DNA from: Capitulum mitella | Lineage: Eukaryota > Arthropoda > Thecostraca > Pollicipedomorpha > Pollicipedidae | Assembly (NCBI GenBank): GCA_030062745.1 | Contig: CP099849.1 | Location: 10,576,144 to 10,640,143, forward strand | Length of the DNA stretch: 64,000 nucleotides | Reading direction: 5' to 3' | Shown here: piece after piece, positions 1 to 10,741 of the stretch | Position numbering within the stretch: the stretch's first letter is position 1 | Layout of the letters: each line of letters starts with the position of its first letter | The notes under the pieces: model-generated | Seen by the model: the letters and a program-made list of their open reading frames with translations, nothing else | Told to the model about the DNA's origin: nothing | Databases searched by the model: none | Position numbers and translations under genes: made by a program

Positions 1-1425
1 AGTAACTTAAGTTCCCTGTCTTTACCCCAATGCTGTTTTGTCGTCACGGTTCAGCGCCGTCCGTGTCACAGGCATGTATGTTCGCCATAACTCCGGAGCA
101 AAACTGTGACACGCCGGGATGTCGTTACAAAGCCCGACTCAACTTGAGTTGGCCTGTAGGGGCAAGGCCTTGATTGTGAGGTTCGTCGGGTCACCTCAGG
201 GGCGCCATTAAACTTTCGCTCGGCAGGCCTGCTTTAATGAGTGGGTCTTGGAGCGGCAGTGTGTCCGCAATCTTGGCCATCGTCGAAAACGATGGCGCCG
301 AGCGGTGTCGATATCTTGCCTCTGACGTCATACGCGACAATAAGGGGGATTAATCCCAGCCGTCATCTTCAGCATCAAAATTTCGAGCATGATGGCGTAG
401 GGCTGTAAATGATTGCTACAATAGTGGTATTAGTGCGCCCATTACAGCTTTGCAGAAGCGCATTATGATGTATGTGATCGTTGTGGTCCAGGAAAATGCC
501 ATTTGATTTTTTTTGTTTGAAGTTGGAGCGGCTTTTTGTAACAGGGTGTCGAGCTTTAATAGACCCATTTACCGGCGATTCCTAAACAAATTATATTTAG
601 TAACGGTCTGGCCGTACCTACGTCAGCCAGTTAATCCTACGCCTGTTTGCTAAAGAAACTGTAAGACTGCTCCTGATGCTGTTCTGGACGTGGCTTGGAT
701 TGGACAATATCGGTAGCTATGACGACGTCAGTGATGCGAAAAACTGCCGGGGACATCTCACGCCTCTGGAATTCTGGACCAGTCCTCTTCGGCCATAAAA
801 AGGAAGGGAAATAATGGCCCGGTGACCTGAACGAGTCACTACCCTCACTGGCTGTCTAACAGATAGGGCTGGGCAGGGTCAGTGCAACATAAAAATTAGT
901 CATACGAGTGAACTGTCCGCAAGAAAATGCATCTCACAGGCACGGCAGGTGAACTAGCGAGGACGCAGCTGATAGCACTGCACTCGATTGATAGTGCTAC
1001 GGACGGCAAGCATGTGCTGTTTTATAAAAGCTGTAGAAAGACGACGTAGCATTATTGTTATTTATTATTATATTATTATTATATATATATATATATTTAT
1101 ATATTATCATTATATATTATATATTATTACATACATACATCAGCAATATTCAGTTGTATGTTGTACGCCATCTTGTCGCCCTTCCGTGTGCAGAGTTAGT
1201 TCATTTGGAGCTCTCAGCGTCAGACCTTGAACTGAAGGAGAACCTCGGAACTGAAGTGCCGAAATTTATTGGCGCCCCCGATGAACCTGTCAGCTTGTCT
1301 CCCGTTTCCAGGCACCTTTAAACCACATCTCAGGCTTCATCGTGCGCAGCCGTCAGTTCGATCTAACGTTTCCGAACCGATTGGAGTTGTCTAATGTCGG
1401 GGCCTCGCTCGCCTCTTGCATGCTC
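1..1425. other. Left-edge non-coding stretch
   Basis: No exon, RNA gene or recognisable transposon was found here. A perfect CRE-type octamer (TGACGTCA) lies at 323-330. A strongly AT-rich tract of TTA and TA repeats runs from about 1055 to 1137 and accounts for the Ile/Tyr-rich open frames there. Confidence 0.5.
1055..1137. repeat. AT-rich simple repeat (TTA)n/(TA)n/(CATA)n
   Basis: The tract moves from TTA repeats through a TA run into CATA repeats. Open frames across it are low-complexity Ile/Tyr and are not genes. Confidence 0.85.
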
Positions 1426-1549
1426 TGACGTCACACACGTCTCCAGCTGACGTTACATACACGGCCCTCTGACCCTGTATGACGTGGTTTACACGGCCTG
1501 TTGGCCCTACCTGACGTCATATCCCGGTTTATTGCATCGTCTGACGTCA
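1426..1549. promoter_or_regulatory. Cluster of CRE-like TGACGTCA motifs
   Basis: Three perfect copies of the palindrome TGACGTCA lie at 1426-1433, 1512-1519 and 1542-1549. Partial copies (TGACGTTA, ATGACGTGG) lie between them. The octamer is the classic binding site of CREB/ATF bZIP factors. The spacing suggests either a real multi-site element or a very degenerate tandem repeat with a unit of about 25-30 bp. A GC-rich, CpG-rich block follows at once, which would suit a promoter, but I could not link it to any transcript start. Confidence 0.35.
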
Positions 1550-1589
1550 TAGTGTTGACCTGTTGATTTTGCCTGCCATCCGGCGCAGG

Positions 1590-1920
1590 TCGTCGCAAAT
1601 TCGATTGATGCCGGGGTTGGAGGCCGGGGAAAGAGGAGGAGAGCTCTCCCTGAAACCCGGCCGACGTTCAGACGGTCGTCGACGATCGATGCCGATCTGC
1701 CGGCCAGCTGATTCCCGACGTCCCGGCGATCCCGTCCCGGTCGCGCGTGCATATGCACCGGATCGGTCCCTGACCGCGGCTGGCCGCCCGGCCGAAATTG
1801 CCCCGGGGCCAGGTGGGCCGAGGAAATTTGGCGCCAATTTCAGCGTCCGCACGGCCGCTGGGGACTTGTGGCGCGGATCAGGGTCGGCTCAGATCTCAGA
1901 GGCTGGGGGCGGGTAATAGG
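1590..1920. other. GC-rich, CpG-rich block
   Basis: This block is much richer in GC and CpG than its surroundings. Both strands stay open over about 300 bases (1563-1916 on +, 1547-1852 on -), as expected of GC-rich sequence with few stop codons. Neither translation (Arg/Pro/Gly-rich) resembles a known domain. It may be a CpG island or an unrecognised first exon. Confidence 0.3.
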
Positions 1921-3725
1921 TGGTGGCGAGGCGGGCCCTGTTGACAATGTCGGGATCAACCAATCTGGTCGTCATGGGAATAAACGTCCAGCGCTGGGCT
2001 GGAGCTAGCGATTCCGGAGCCTGATGATGGCTGCGGCATTCGATAATTATTTTCATCCGACACCCATGTAATGTTCGATGAGACTGGGACGACTTTTTGC
2101 GCAGAATAGATCAAGAACTTGACAAAATGGTTCTGATGCATTGGAAAAGAACCCCGGAGGCCTCAGACACTTTGCAAAGCTATTTCAGATACTAAACGGG
2201 AAAGTCGATGTTCTACGAGAAAACAGATTCTAAATGCAATTCCAGTCCTTAGAATCATGTACGACAGCAAAATCAACACCGGCCGTTTTCACGACTTCGA
2301 AAGCTTTCCATTCAGGGCACTGGAACAGCCTGAGTGAAGCGCTGGCAGTTCTGTTGATCGCTGAAGACGCTATCGCACGGTCTCAATCTAGCTGAAAAAG
2401 TGTCCCTACGGATTCAATATAGCCAAAGACGATGAGCTGCGCACCTTCCAAGTGAAACCCATACCATGTCGGACCGTAAAGCAAAAACGTTGCAAACCAT
2501 CGTTGTGTACCGAATGGCTCCAGTGTCTGAGAATGGAGCTGATGGGTTCAGCGAGGGGTTTCACCGTGACCGTGATGCCATGCTCGTAAAGTCAATTGAG
2601 TTTTCTGCGCAGCGGTGCCCAGAAACTACGTGTTTCACCCCACTGCTCGACTTATGTGCCGCGTTTGACTATCGCCAACAATCCGACTCCTCGGAGTCTC
2701 TTCGATAAACTGTAGAGGACGCTTCTTATCGTTGAGCTCTGCCTCATTCTTCCAGTCACACGCAGTTTATTGGATGTTGGCTAGACGTTTGGAGAAAAGG
2801 TCTTCGAACCAAATAGGTGCAGGTTTATTACGACAGCTTGATAGATACCCTAACAGGAACAGAAAGATATACAGAAAACGTTTTACTCAACAATCTGCGG
2901 CGAAAAGGTAGGTGCAAGGTTTCCATCAACAAAGGTTTTAACCTGCAGAATTCAATCTGTTTCGTTATTCTTCCACAACTGTGAGAAGATGTGGAAGCTG
3001 TGGACTTTGCAAAACTTGTGAAACTCGGAAACTGGTGCAACTTGTGGAATTTATGAGCCTTTGTTCAAAACCAGGAACGTAGGAAGATCCAAAAGAGTGT
3101 GGGAGGGGGTAGAGACGTTTTTCGCCATGGGACATTCCCCAGGGTCAATGTTAAATGTCCCAAAAGCGGAGGGCCATGGCCCCCGGTCCCCCCCCCCCCT
3201 TCCTACACCTACGTCAAGACACAGGCTGATCTGCCGCATATTCTCACACAATTGTGAAGCCACATGAGCCCTTTCCTTCGCACGTATGAAAGACGGCGAT
3301 ATGGCAATCTGGCAAGATTTGACACCACGAATAGAGCCAGCCGCTGCTACTCTTTGAATCCAACCCACACTTTTCTGTGTGACTTAGAACATAACAGTTC
3401 TCTTTGGCCAATGTCTTTATTACCATATTTTAACGCTTTTTTTCCAAGTTACCTGATTTGTCAGGACGTTGATTCTCAAAACAATTAAACTGACAAAAAA
3501 CTGAGACTGAAAATGTATACACGGTAAATCACATGTGTTGATCAACTGTTTTGTTTACTCCCCTCCTAGGCTCTATGGCGACGAAAGTAAAGGTTCTTTC
3601 TCCCCGTATGTTCCACATTTCCATTGACGCCTTCCTCCTCTGCATCCGTACAATGGCATGCTCCGTCTTCACGAGATCATGTCCTCTCCCTGCTGCCCCG
3701 GCCGATCCGCAGAGTTCTCAGAGGT
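1921..3725. other. Non-coding stretch, nothing recognised
   Basis: Only short open frames of mixed composition are present, with no splice-consistent exon or family motif. A run of 10 or more C lies near 3189-3200. Confidence 0.4.
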
Positions 3726-3830
3726 CTGCAGACTGCAGACGCGATACCGGGACGGGCAGTCTGCAGACTGCAGACGCGATACTGGGATGGACAGTCTGCA
3801 GACTGCAGACGCGATGCCGGAACGGGCAGT
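3726..3830. repeat. 35-bp tandem repeat, three copies
   Basis: Three consecutive 35-bp units (3726-3760, 3761-3795, 3796-3830) each begin CTGCAGACTGCAGACGCGAT and differ at only a few positions. A partial fourth unit follows. The open frames covering it on both strands are products of the repeat. Confidence 0.9.
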
Positions 3831-4140
3831 TTGCGGACACGTCGCCGGGACGCGTGGCTGTCGTGATCGATTTCCACGATCGCACGAGCCGCTTCCGATA
3901 CGCCGGCCCTGTCCCATGAGCAGGTTCTGCCCCCTCCCACCGGGCTTCCGCGTGCCGACCGCTAAAATTGCCGAGCTTTGCGCCCACCTGGTCCGACTGA
4001 TTGACGAGCGGCGGCTCCGGGCGGTCGCCTCGGCCGCTGCTGCAGCCGCCGGCCGCGCGCCGACGGGCCGCAGCCTTATTTGCCCGACGTCCCACACCGA
4101 TGGCGCGAAATAATCCGACTGAATTCTAATCAAAGCCCCG

Positions 4141-4300
4141 AGCTCTCTCTCTCTTTTTATTTCCTCCTCCCTCCCTCCCTCTCTCTCTCTCTTTCCCTCT
4201 TTCTTTCTTTCTTTTTAGTCCTTCCTTATCTCTCTCTGCTTTCCGCCCTCTTTCTCTGTCTCCGTCTTTCCCCCTCTCCATCTGTCTCTCTCCTTCCTTT
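4141..4300. repeat. CT-rich (pyrimidine) simple repeat
   Basis: The tract consists of CT, CTCC and CTTT repeats. It translates as Leu/Ser-rich sequence with no gene-like features. Confidence 0.8.
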
Positions 4301-4487
4301 ATGCCACCCCTTGCTCCGGATCTCCGTGGGCCTGCCCTGTGATCGTGTTTCCGTATTTTCCGGTCGGTGGAAGGCCGATGCGCTGCCTGATTGGTTGGGG
4401 ATCGCCACTGGACATCTACCACTGATGCCCGCGGCGGCGCGAAAACAGCTTCCTCCCTCCGGCGCCGCCGTCTGGCCCTCCCTGCCG

Positions 4488-4860
4488 GGCGGACGGACGG
4501 ACGGACAGAAAGAAGGACGGACGGACGGACCGACGGACGGATGAGCGGACAGATAGATGGACGGACGGACGGACAAACGGTCGGAAAGAAGGACGGAGGG
4601 GCCGACGGATGGATGGGCGGACAGATAGATGGACGGACGGACGGACGGATGGACGGAGGGACGGACGGACGGGCCGACCGACCGACGAACCGACGGACAG
4701 ACGGACGGATGGGAAGAAAGACGGACAGACGGACGGACGGGTGGACGGAGACGGACAGACAGACGGACGAACAGACAGACGGACGGACGGACGGACAGAC
4801 GGCAGACATACATACGGAAGGACGGGCAAATGGATGGATGGATGGATGGACGGACGGGGA
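4488..4860. repeat. (GGAC)n microsatellite, about 370 bp
   Basis: Imperfect GGAC tetranucleotides dominate, with GACA, GGAT and AGAT variants, and the end becomes GGAT repeats. The repeat leaves all six frames nearly free of stops, giving long Thr-Asp-Gly-Arg or Ser-Val-Arg-Pro frames up to 267 codons. These are artefacts of composition and not proteins. Confidence 0.9.
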
Positions 4861-5160
4861 AAGACAGACCTCCGGCTCCCGTACTCGGAACCCTTTAGGA
4901 ATGAGAGAAAGTAATGGTATGATATTCATTTTTGAAGATCGTTTGTGCCCGTTTTTAACATGGCTCCCTATTTATAATATATGGTTAATCTGGGTAACCA
5001 CTCATAACGCAATTTCCATTAAATTCCGCTTGGAAAACGGACATGCCAAAACCCGAGTGCAAGAAGAGACATTGAAACGACCATGCAGAACGTAGGAGTA
5101 AAGCAGCCAGATTACATCCCAACGGCCAAGCTTGTCCAACTCCATCCAATCAGTCAAAGG

Positions 5161-5194
5161 CATCAGATGCATCAGATGCATCAGATGCATCAGA
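5161..5194. repeat. 9-bp tandem repeat CATCAGATG, about 3.8 copies
   Basis: Three perfect copies and one partial copy of CATCAGATG run head to tail. The unit is a multiple of three, so it reads His-Gln-Met repeatedly on + in an open frame with no other gene-like features. Confidence 0.9.
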
Positions 5195-5558
5195 ATAGCC
5201 CACGCAGTGTTACTGCGCCTGGGTTGTTAATGCAATGTAATGGTATTCAACGGAGCAGTGAAACGGCATCCGACAACGTCGACAGAGTACCGCACTGAGC
5301 TGAACGGCTAACGCGGCTCAGCTTTGCGTTCAAGGGTTGAGTCATTGCATGCCAGTCATATAAACCAACCCGGCACTCCAGTACATACATTACCCACAAA
5401 CAGAAAAGAGGCTCAGTCCGGAGAACAGAAATGCCATTGAAGACACCTGGACAAGCCGCGCAAAATGTTGATGCAAAAAAACAACTAGCTTTACGATCGT
5501 CGTCATTTTCATCTGAACGCTAAGAACGAAATTAAACGCTACGCTGACCATGCTACGT

Positions 5559-5600
5559 AGGGACCATGCTACGATGTTGTGGCATCGTAGCATGGTCCCT
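5559..5600. other. Perfect 18-bp stem hairpin
   Basis: AGGGACCATGCTACGATG (5559-5576) is followed by the 6-base spacer TTGTGG and then its exact reverse complement (5583-5600). A third partial copy of the arm, GACCATGCTACG, lies immediately upstream at 5546-5557. A perfect stem this long is unlikely by chance. It could be a small foldback element or the core of a structured RNA. It is short for a miRNA precursor, whose stem is usually longer and imperfect. Confidence 0.7.
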
Positions 5601-7005
5601 CTTGCGAAAGTTATCATAGCATATCTTTCGCCAATGTTCAGACTGTGATCTTTATTGTGGTCTCGTCGCCAGCTGGGACATCCCTGAGAGTGTCTCGATC
5701 TTTTCACAGTAGCAGTGAATACACCGACGTGAAGGCTATTGTCGATGGGATGTCCCATAACACGTCTCCTAAGTTTATTTCCAGCTACCAGTAGGGAGAG
5801 AGCGGACAGTCTGGTGAAATAAGTGCCCAGTAATCATCATACACGTTGACAATTGGCACAAGAGCATGACAGGTCTGCAAGCACATGAGTCACCAGACAA
5901 GCTTAGGTTTAGTTTATGGCTACCGTTTTTGGCGGTCCGTGTTCAGGTGCCTTTTGCTTTCGGATGGAATAGTAATCCAAAACATTTGGAATTTGTTTCT
6001 CATTTGCGTTGCAAAGTTTCTATTGCAGCTGTGACCAGACCTTGCAAACGTACACGCTCGTACTGGTGTCTTGGGCTCCAGATACGTTGAAGATTCCTTC
6101 GTTCTTTGAAAACGCCATCTCTGAAACTTTACCTTTCAGAAACGAGGACAGCCTGGTTTGACCAGCTTGACGGTTCTCTAACAAACGACGATCAATAAAC
6201 AGAAACATGAAACAATTTTCATTATCTGGATAATGGCGCAATATATGTATAACGTAACGTAGCGCGGCGAAACAAACTATTTGTTTTCCCCACAGAAAAT
6301 GTCAAATCTCTTCAGAGAAGTCTCTCTTTAGAGCCTGAGAAATACGAGTTGGTTCAGATATCTCTGAGTGTCTGCTTCAAAGCTAAAGATGCCCAATGCA
6401 TTTCCCTTTTATTGATACCAAGAAGAATCTTTTTTTATATTTTTGTGTCCCTTCCCTGAGATTGATAGGGAGAAGTGCCCTTCCATGGCCGTGTGTTTCC
6501 ATGATCCAGTTACGATACACACCAAACTTGGGCATTCATTAAAACAAAAAAGAACAGAAACCAAAATGCTCAAGATCGGACCACATCTGCATGCCTCCAA
6601 TGATTTCTAAGGATTTCCACGCCTAGCCATTGTGAGGGCCTCAATATGTCTAGACCTTCGGCCTCAGCGAATGTTCCTCGTTCTGCCGACAGTTGTATGG
6701 GCTGGTCCGTACTCATCTGTCAGCTTTCCATCTGGCTTTCCCACGCTCGCCTGCCCTCCATATCCTTTCATACGATTCCTTGTGTATCATATATCACGAG
6801 AACAGATATCTTTGCGTATTCGTGATTGCATTCTTTTGTACTGAATGCAACAATACGCTTCATATACTCGAACATAAAGATGAACGGCAGAACTCGCTAC
6901 GCACTAGCAGAACTTTGATCTTCATAAACATGGTCCGGTAATTTCTGTAGAAAAAAGGTCTCTATGCGTGTGCGAAAGCCTTCGAAAAGGAACAAATGTA
7001 ATCGT
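5601..7005. other. Non-coding stretch, nothing recognised
   Basis: Short unrelated open frames only. No exon, transposon end or RNA gene was identified. Confidence 0.4.
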
Positions 7006-7318
7006 CCCAGTCTCACCACAAGCAGCCGTCCTCCCCCCAGTCTGACCCACCACCAGCAGCCGTTCTCCTCCCAATCTGACCCACCACCAGCAGCCGTCCT
7101 CCTCCCAGTCTAACTCACCACTCGCAGCCGTCCTCCTCCCAATTCCTCCTCCCAATCCGACTCCCCACCGGCAGACATCCTCCCCCAGTCTGACTCCCCA
7201 CCAGCGGCCGTCCTCCTCCTAGTCTGACTCCCCACCAGCAGCTATCCTCTCCAAGTCTGACCCCCCACCAGCAGCCGTCCTCCTCCCAGTCCGACCCACG
7301 ACCACCGGCCGTCCTCCC
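7006..7318. repeat. 33-34 bp minisatellite, about nine copies
   Basis: Units resemble CCACCAGCAGCCGTCCTCCT followed by CCCAGTCTGA. About nine copies diverge moderately and one carries an internal duplication. The - strand reads as Gly/Trp-rich repeats, which explains the open frames. There is no sign of a signal peptide or splicing that would make it a gene. Confidence 0.85.
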
Positions 7319-7540
7319 CCCAGCGTTACCCAGCACCGCTGGCGTCCGTCGAGAGGCGCCGTCTCCCAGGGGGCGCGGTTCGCCTCTGACCAGACGCCGG
7401 CCGCCGGAGTCGGCGCTCTTTGTCGCTGCGCGGCGAGGCACGAACCGGCGCCGGCCCGTCCATCATTGCCGCAATGGTCCGCATAATGACCCGCCCGTTG
7501 GCCGCCGTAATTAATGGCCCAGCTCGTGGCGCCCGAGGAG

Positions 7541-7735
7541 GCCGACCGACCGTTTTTTCCGCGGCGCCCCTGAGCGCGGCCGACCGATTTTTCCCAGCAC
7601 CTCTAAGAGCGCCTGACCGATTTTTTTTACGGTGCCCCTTGAACCCAGAAGGGGCTAGAATGGCTGGTCGGTTGCTTCCTGGCGTCCCTGAGAGTGGCTG
7701 GCCGATTTTTTTCCCGCCGCTCGTGAGGGCAGCTC
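7541..7735. repeat. Degenerate 35-38 bp repeat with T-runs
   Basis: About five units alternate a GACCGA-T(5-8) core with a GC-rich segment ending in GAGNGNGGC. They are much more diverged than the adjacent minisatellite, from which they are separated by a GC-rich block at 7320-7540. Confidence 0.55.
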
Positions 7736-7740
7736 GTGAC

Positions 7741-8676
7741 GTTGGGCCGGGATAACACGATTAGAGTCCGGAATGGGGAAGTGGCGCGCTGCCCTCCGTC
7801 CCGCGGGTATTCTGAAGCCGCCGGCGAGAGCGCCGCCGCCAGCCACGGCCCCCTGTTGAGCTTCTGAATCCTTGGCTGTGGTAGAGGGGATTCTCGCGTC
7901 GCAGCTAAGCCGCTACGGTAGTAAGGAAGCCATTAATTTCTGTACGGTGACATACTGGCAAAGATGGTGTTTAGTTATCATTCCTCTCGTGCCTGTGGTG
8001 CTCTTAAATCTTGCAGGCATCCAGTTCCCGATTATCTCAGTGGCACATCTGAATGCACCGTGATGTCCAGAAATGTGGACGTGGATACGATGTCGATCCC
8101 AAATGTCTGACCATGTTTTGCATCTGTTCTCCAGCTTTCTGGTTTTTCGACGTTTTCTGCGGTTCAGTTTCTATGGGTCTCTCGAGTGTTTTGATTTATT
8201 CATAGCTTTGGCCTTTGGGTTTCTCCTTTAGATCGTTGAGCCTGGGAGTATGTAAATATGTTGAGCCTGGGAGTATGTAAGTATGCTATTCCACAGTCCT
8301 CGCCAGGACCTGGTTGCTCCGGGATATTATTGACGTACTAAAACAAATCACTGATAACACTTCACATGTCTATGCTGTTCAATGCTTCGGTTGTTCCAAC
8401 TGGTTCAGGACGATGTTGGAAAAACGGGGATTGACAAGCCTTTCCAGAACGAAAGACGAGTTAATGCGGCTCACCGACACGGCTGGGTACCACAAAGACG
8501 ACATTATTTCCTTTTTCTTTCCGTCAAAGCTGTCCAAAAATACAGACCACTTTGCCAAGACAGCAGTGTTTCACATCTGGCTGCCATAGACCTGACCTTC
8601 CAGTCTCCGCGTCGTTGTCGTCCCGTCTTCAGATAGCGAGCGGCTGCCGTCCGGCAGTGCGCAGTTTTCGCGGTGA
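7741..8676. other. Region upstream of the EGF gene's first recognised exon
   Basis: No ATG-bearing leader exon could be fixed here, although one is expected because the hydrophobic leader at 8709 onward has no in-frame ATG. An in-frame TGA lies at 8674-8676. A direct repeat, GTTGAGCCTGGGAGTATGTAA, occurs twice in tandem near 8235-8281. Confidence 0.35.
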
Positions 8677-8708
8677 CCGTTCTGTTCCTGTCTGGTGGCG
8701 GGTGCCAG

Positions 8709-9049
8709 TGCTCCGCGAGGCCGGCCGCTGATCGGAGCCCTGTGGGCCGCTCTGACGGCGACCGTTCTGCTGCAGATCGTGGGTGGCTGTCGGCCGGCCG
8801 AACAGTGCACCGTCTCCACGGTGCTGGACCAGCGGCTAACGGTGCAGCGCACGGACCGCGTCCGACTCCGGTTCGAGGTTTCGGCCGAGGCCGGCGCCAA
8901 CGCCACGCTGGCGCTGCGTCGCGCCCCGCCCGGCTCGCTAGACTGTCCCGCCGAGCAGGACGGCCAGCTGCCGGCGCTGCTCGTCTCGGCCAATCAGCGC
9001 CGGCCGCTGGACAACGCCCTGCTCAGACCCGGAGAGAACCTCTTCTTCG
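8709..9049 (+). CDS. Exon 1: leader and N-terminal domain of EGF protein
   Basis: The frame is open from 8677 to the donor G|GTGAGT at 9049/9050 and ends in phase 1. It encodes a hydrophobic stretch (LIGALWAALTATVLLQIVGG) typical of a signal peptide. A polar domain of about 90 residues follows, with few cysteines, an RLRFEVSAEAGANATLALRR segment and one N-glycosylation sequon (NAT). No in-frame ATG exists after the TGA at 8674. The start codon must therefore lie in an upstream exon spliced near 8708 (acceptor GGTGCCAG), or translation starts at a non-ATG codon; I chose the acceptor. GC-rich codon use matches the other exons. The domain is unfamiliar to me. It continues smoothly into exon 2 (LFF-G-RISLASEECFRLLVTV). 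Confidence 0.7.
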
Positions 9050-9273
9050 GTGAGTGGGCACCGGTCGGGGAGCTGACTCGTGTGGCGACTTTGTGCGATG
9101 TCTCTGACTCTGGCGCCAACACGACGGTTTGGCTTTCAACAGACGCAAATAACATTGTGTCTACACTGAACTTAGTGGTATGGTTTGCTTTTTGAACTAG
9201 TTTCGTAATCAAGCAGATTTTCCTTCTGTTTTATTTCAGTTTTGTTTGCAGGCAACAGTTTAAGATTTCTTAA

Positions 9274-10741
9274 ACTCTCGCTGTGCCAGCCTCCGTCTAT
9301 ACCTTTGCAGGGCCGGGGGAGGAACAATGGGAACCCCGCCCCCAAGATCTCGAAAACTATAAGCCCTGCCGAAAACGTAAAAACGCCGTTGGAAAGTCTT
9401 TGGGGAAGCTAGAAGAAAGCGCCCAGATTTGTTTTGGTAAGGTCAATATTAAGGTCATCAGTGGTCATCTCAGGTCAGATTAATTTATCGACATTTTGGC
9501 GAACAACTTTGATAACCAAAGCTTGTTGAACTCAAAATCGGTCATTTAAAATACAATGGAGAACAAAGGGAAAAATCGTCTTTTCGTAAAGGCAGGAATC
9601 GCATTTTCTGAATGTACACTCAAGTGTTTTAGTTTCAATATGTCGCAAACGTGTCTGGCGCCCATACTAAGTTTGCGACTAACATTCTGAGCCTCAACAA
9701 TGTCAACCTATGTCAAGGTATTGACTCCTGTACGTCGGTCGTTTCTGATGTCTGTCGCATCACCCGCCGCATTATCATTGGTCAGACACGATGCAGCATT
9801 CAGTCTTATAGTGTTGGTTCCTGTAATATCTGTTCTACATTATAAAGCCGGTGCCACCAAGCATCTTTCGTCTTTCTGTGCCCTTATGTCCCATCTACAT
9901 GACGAAACCAGTGCCAAAAAGCATTTTTCACCTGATTCATAAAGATGCCAGGCGGCCACCATGGTTGCATTGCACAAGGTTAATATTTGGTGTGAATGTG
10001 TTTCTGCAATGACAAGAAATTTATTTTGGCGGCCAAAAACAAGAGGAACGGCGCGGTACAAATTGCATAGAAAGAAGGACTGGGTGCAGTTCTTACCACA
10101 TGTGGCCATGCTGTGTGTTTGCATTTCTATTGATTACAAACATTACAAACAAGGATTGTATTCCAAAAGATCAAACCAGGTCAGCCTGGGTCAAATAAGA
10201 CTTGGTTATCCTTGGCAAGTAAGTTTTTGCCATGTATTGGTAGTTCCGAAACACATATTACTGCTAATAAATATTCAAAGACTGTATAACAATGAATTGT
10301 ATTCCGTTGTGGAACCGGAAATTCGGCATAAAGCACGACCTGAGCCCAAGTTACAGGTCAAGAGGTACGATTGCGTGTGCAAGGACGTGAAAAGTGCCGG
10401 GACGTATATTGAAGCTGTAAAACCGTTGAACCAGACCCACAATCTCAACAGCAAACGTAATAAATCCCACAAACTTTGCTGGATTCATTGTTGGAAAAAT
10501 CGGAAGTTTTTTTTACAGATTTGCTCTATTTGTCATGTTCTAAAAATGCAGCAAATTTGGTATCAGCCAATACATTTCACAAAACGTCATGCTACTTTCT
10601 TTTTTTAACATGTTCCTACTGAACTTGCTCTAGGTCAGCGACTCGGCGTGATCTTAAGCTCAGAAACTGGCACAAGGTGTAAACATGATGTAACGAAAGC
10701 ACTAAGTTTCATGTCTCCGCGCACAGCCGACCTTGCGAATG
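9274..10741 (+). mobile_element. TTAA-flanked element, family B copy 1
   Basis: Flanked by TTAA at 9270-9273 and 10742-10745. It aligns along its length with family B copies at 28166 and 41057: shared blocks include a GATCTCGAAAACTATAAGC-like segment near 9343, CGCCCAGATTTG near 9420, and the TGTCGCATCACC-like block near 9752. Its left end is diverged and its right end is truncated relative to copy 3. The 215-codon open frame at 9961-10608 is not preserved in the sister copies and shows no transposase motif. The copy lies in intron 1 of the EGF gene. Confidence 0.6.

Noticed and set aside
4126..4929. Long - strand open frame (267 codons) rich in Ser-Val-Arg-Pro
   Set aside because: Produced entirely by the GGAC and CT microsatellites; other frames are equally open.
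5559..5600. miRNA precursor
   Set aside because: An 18-bp perfect stem with a six-base loop is shorter than usual precursors and no flanking stem extends it.
9961..10608. 215-codon open frame in family B copy 1
   Set aside because: Not preserved in the other two copies and lacks any transposase motif.
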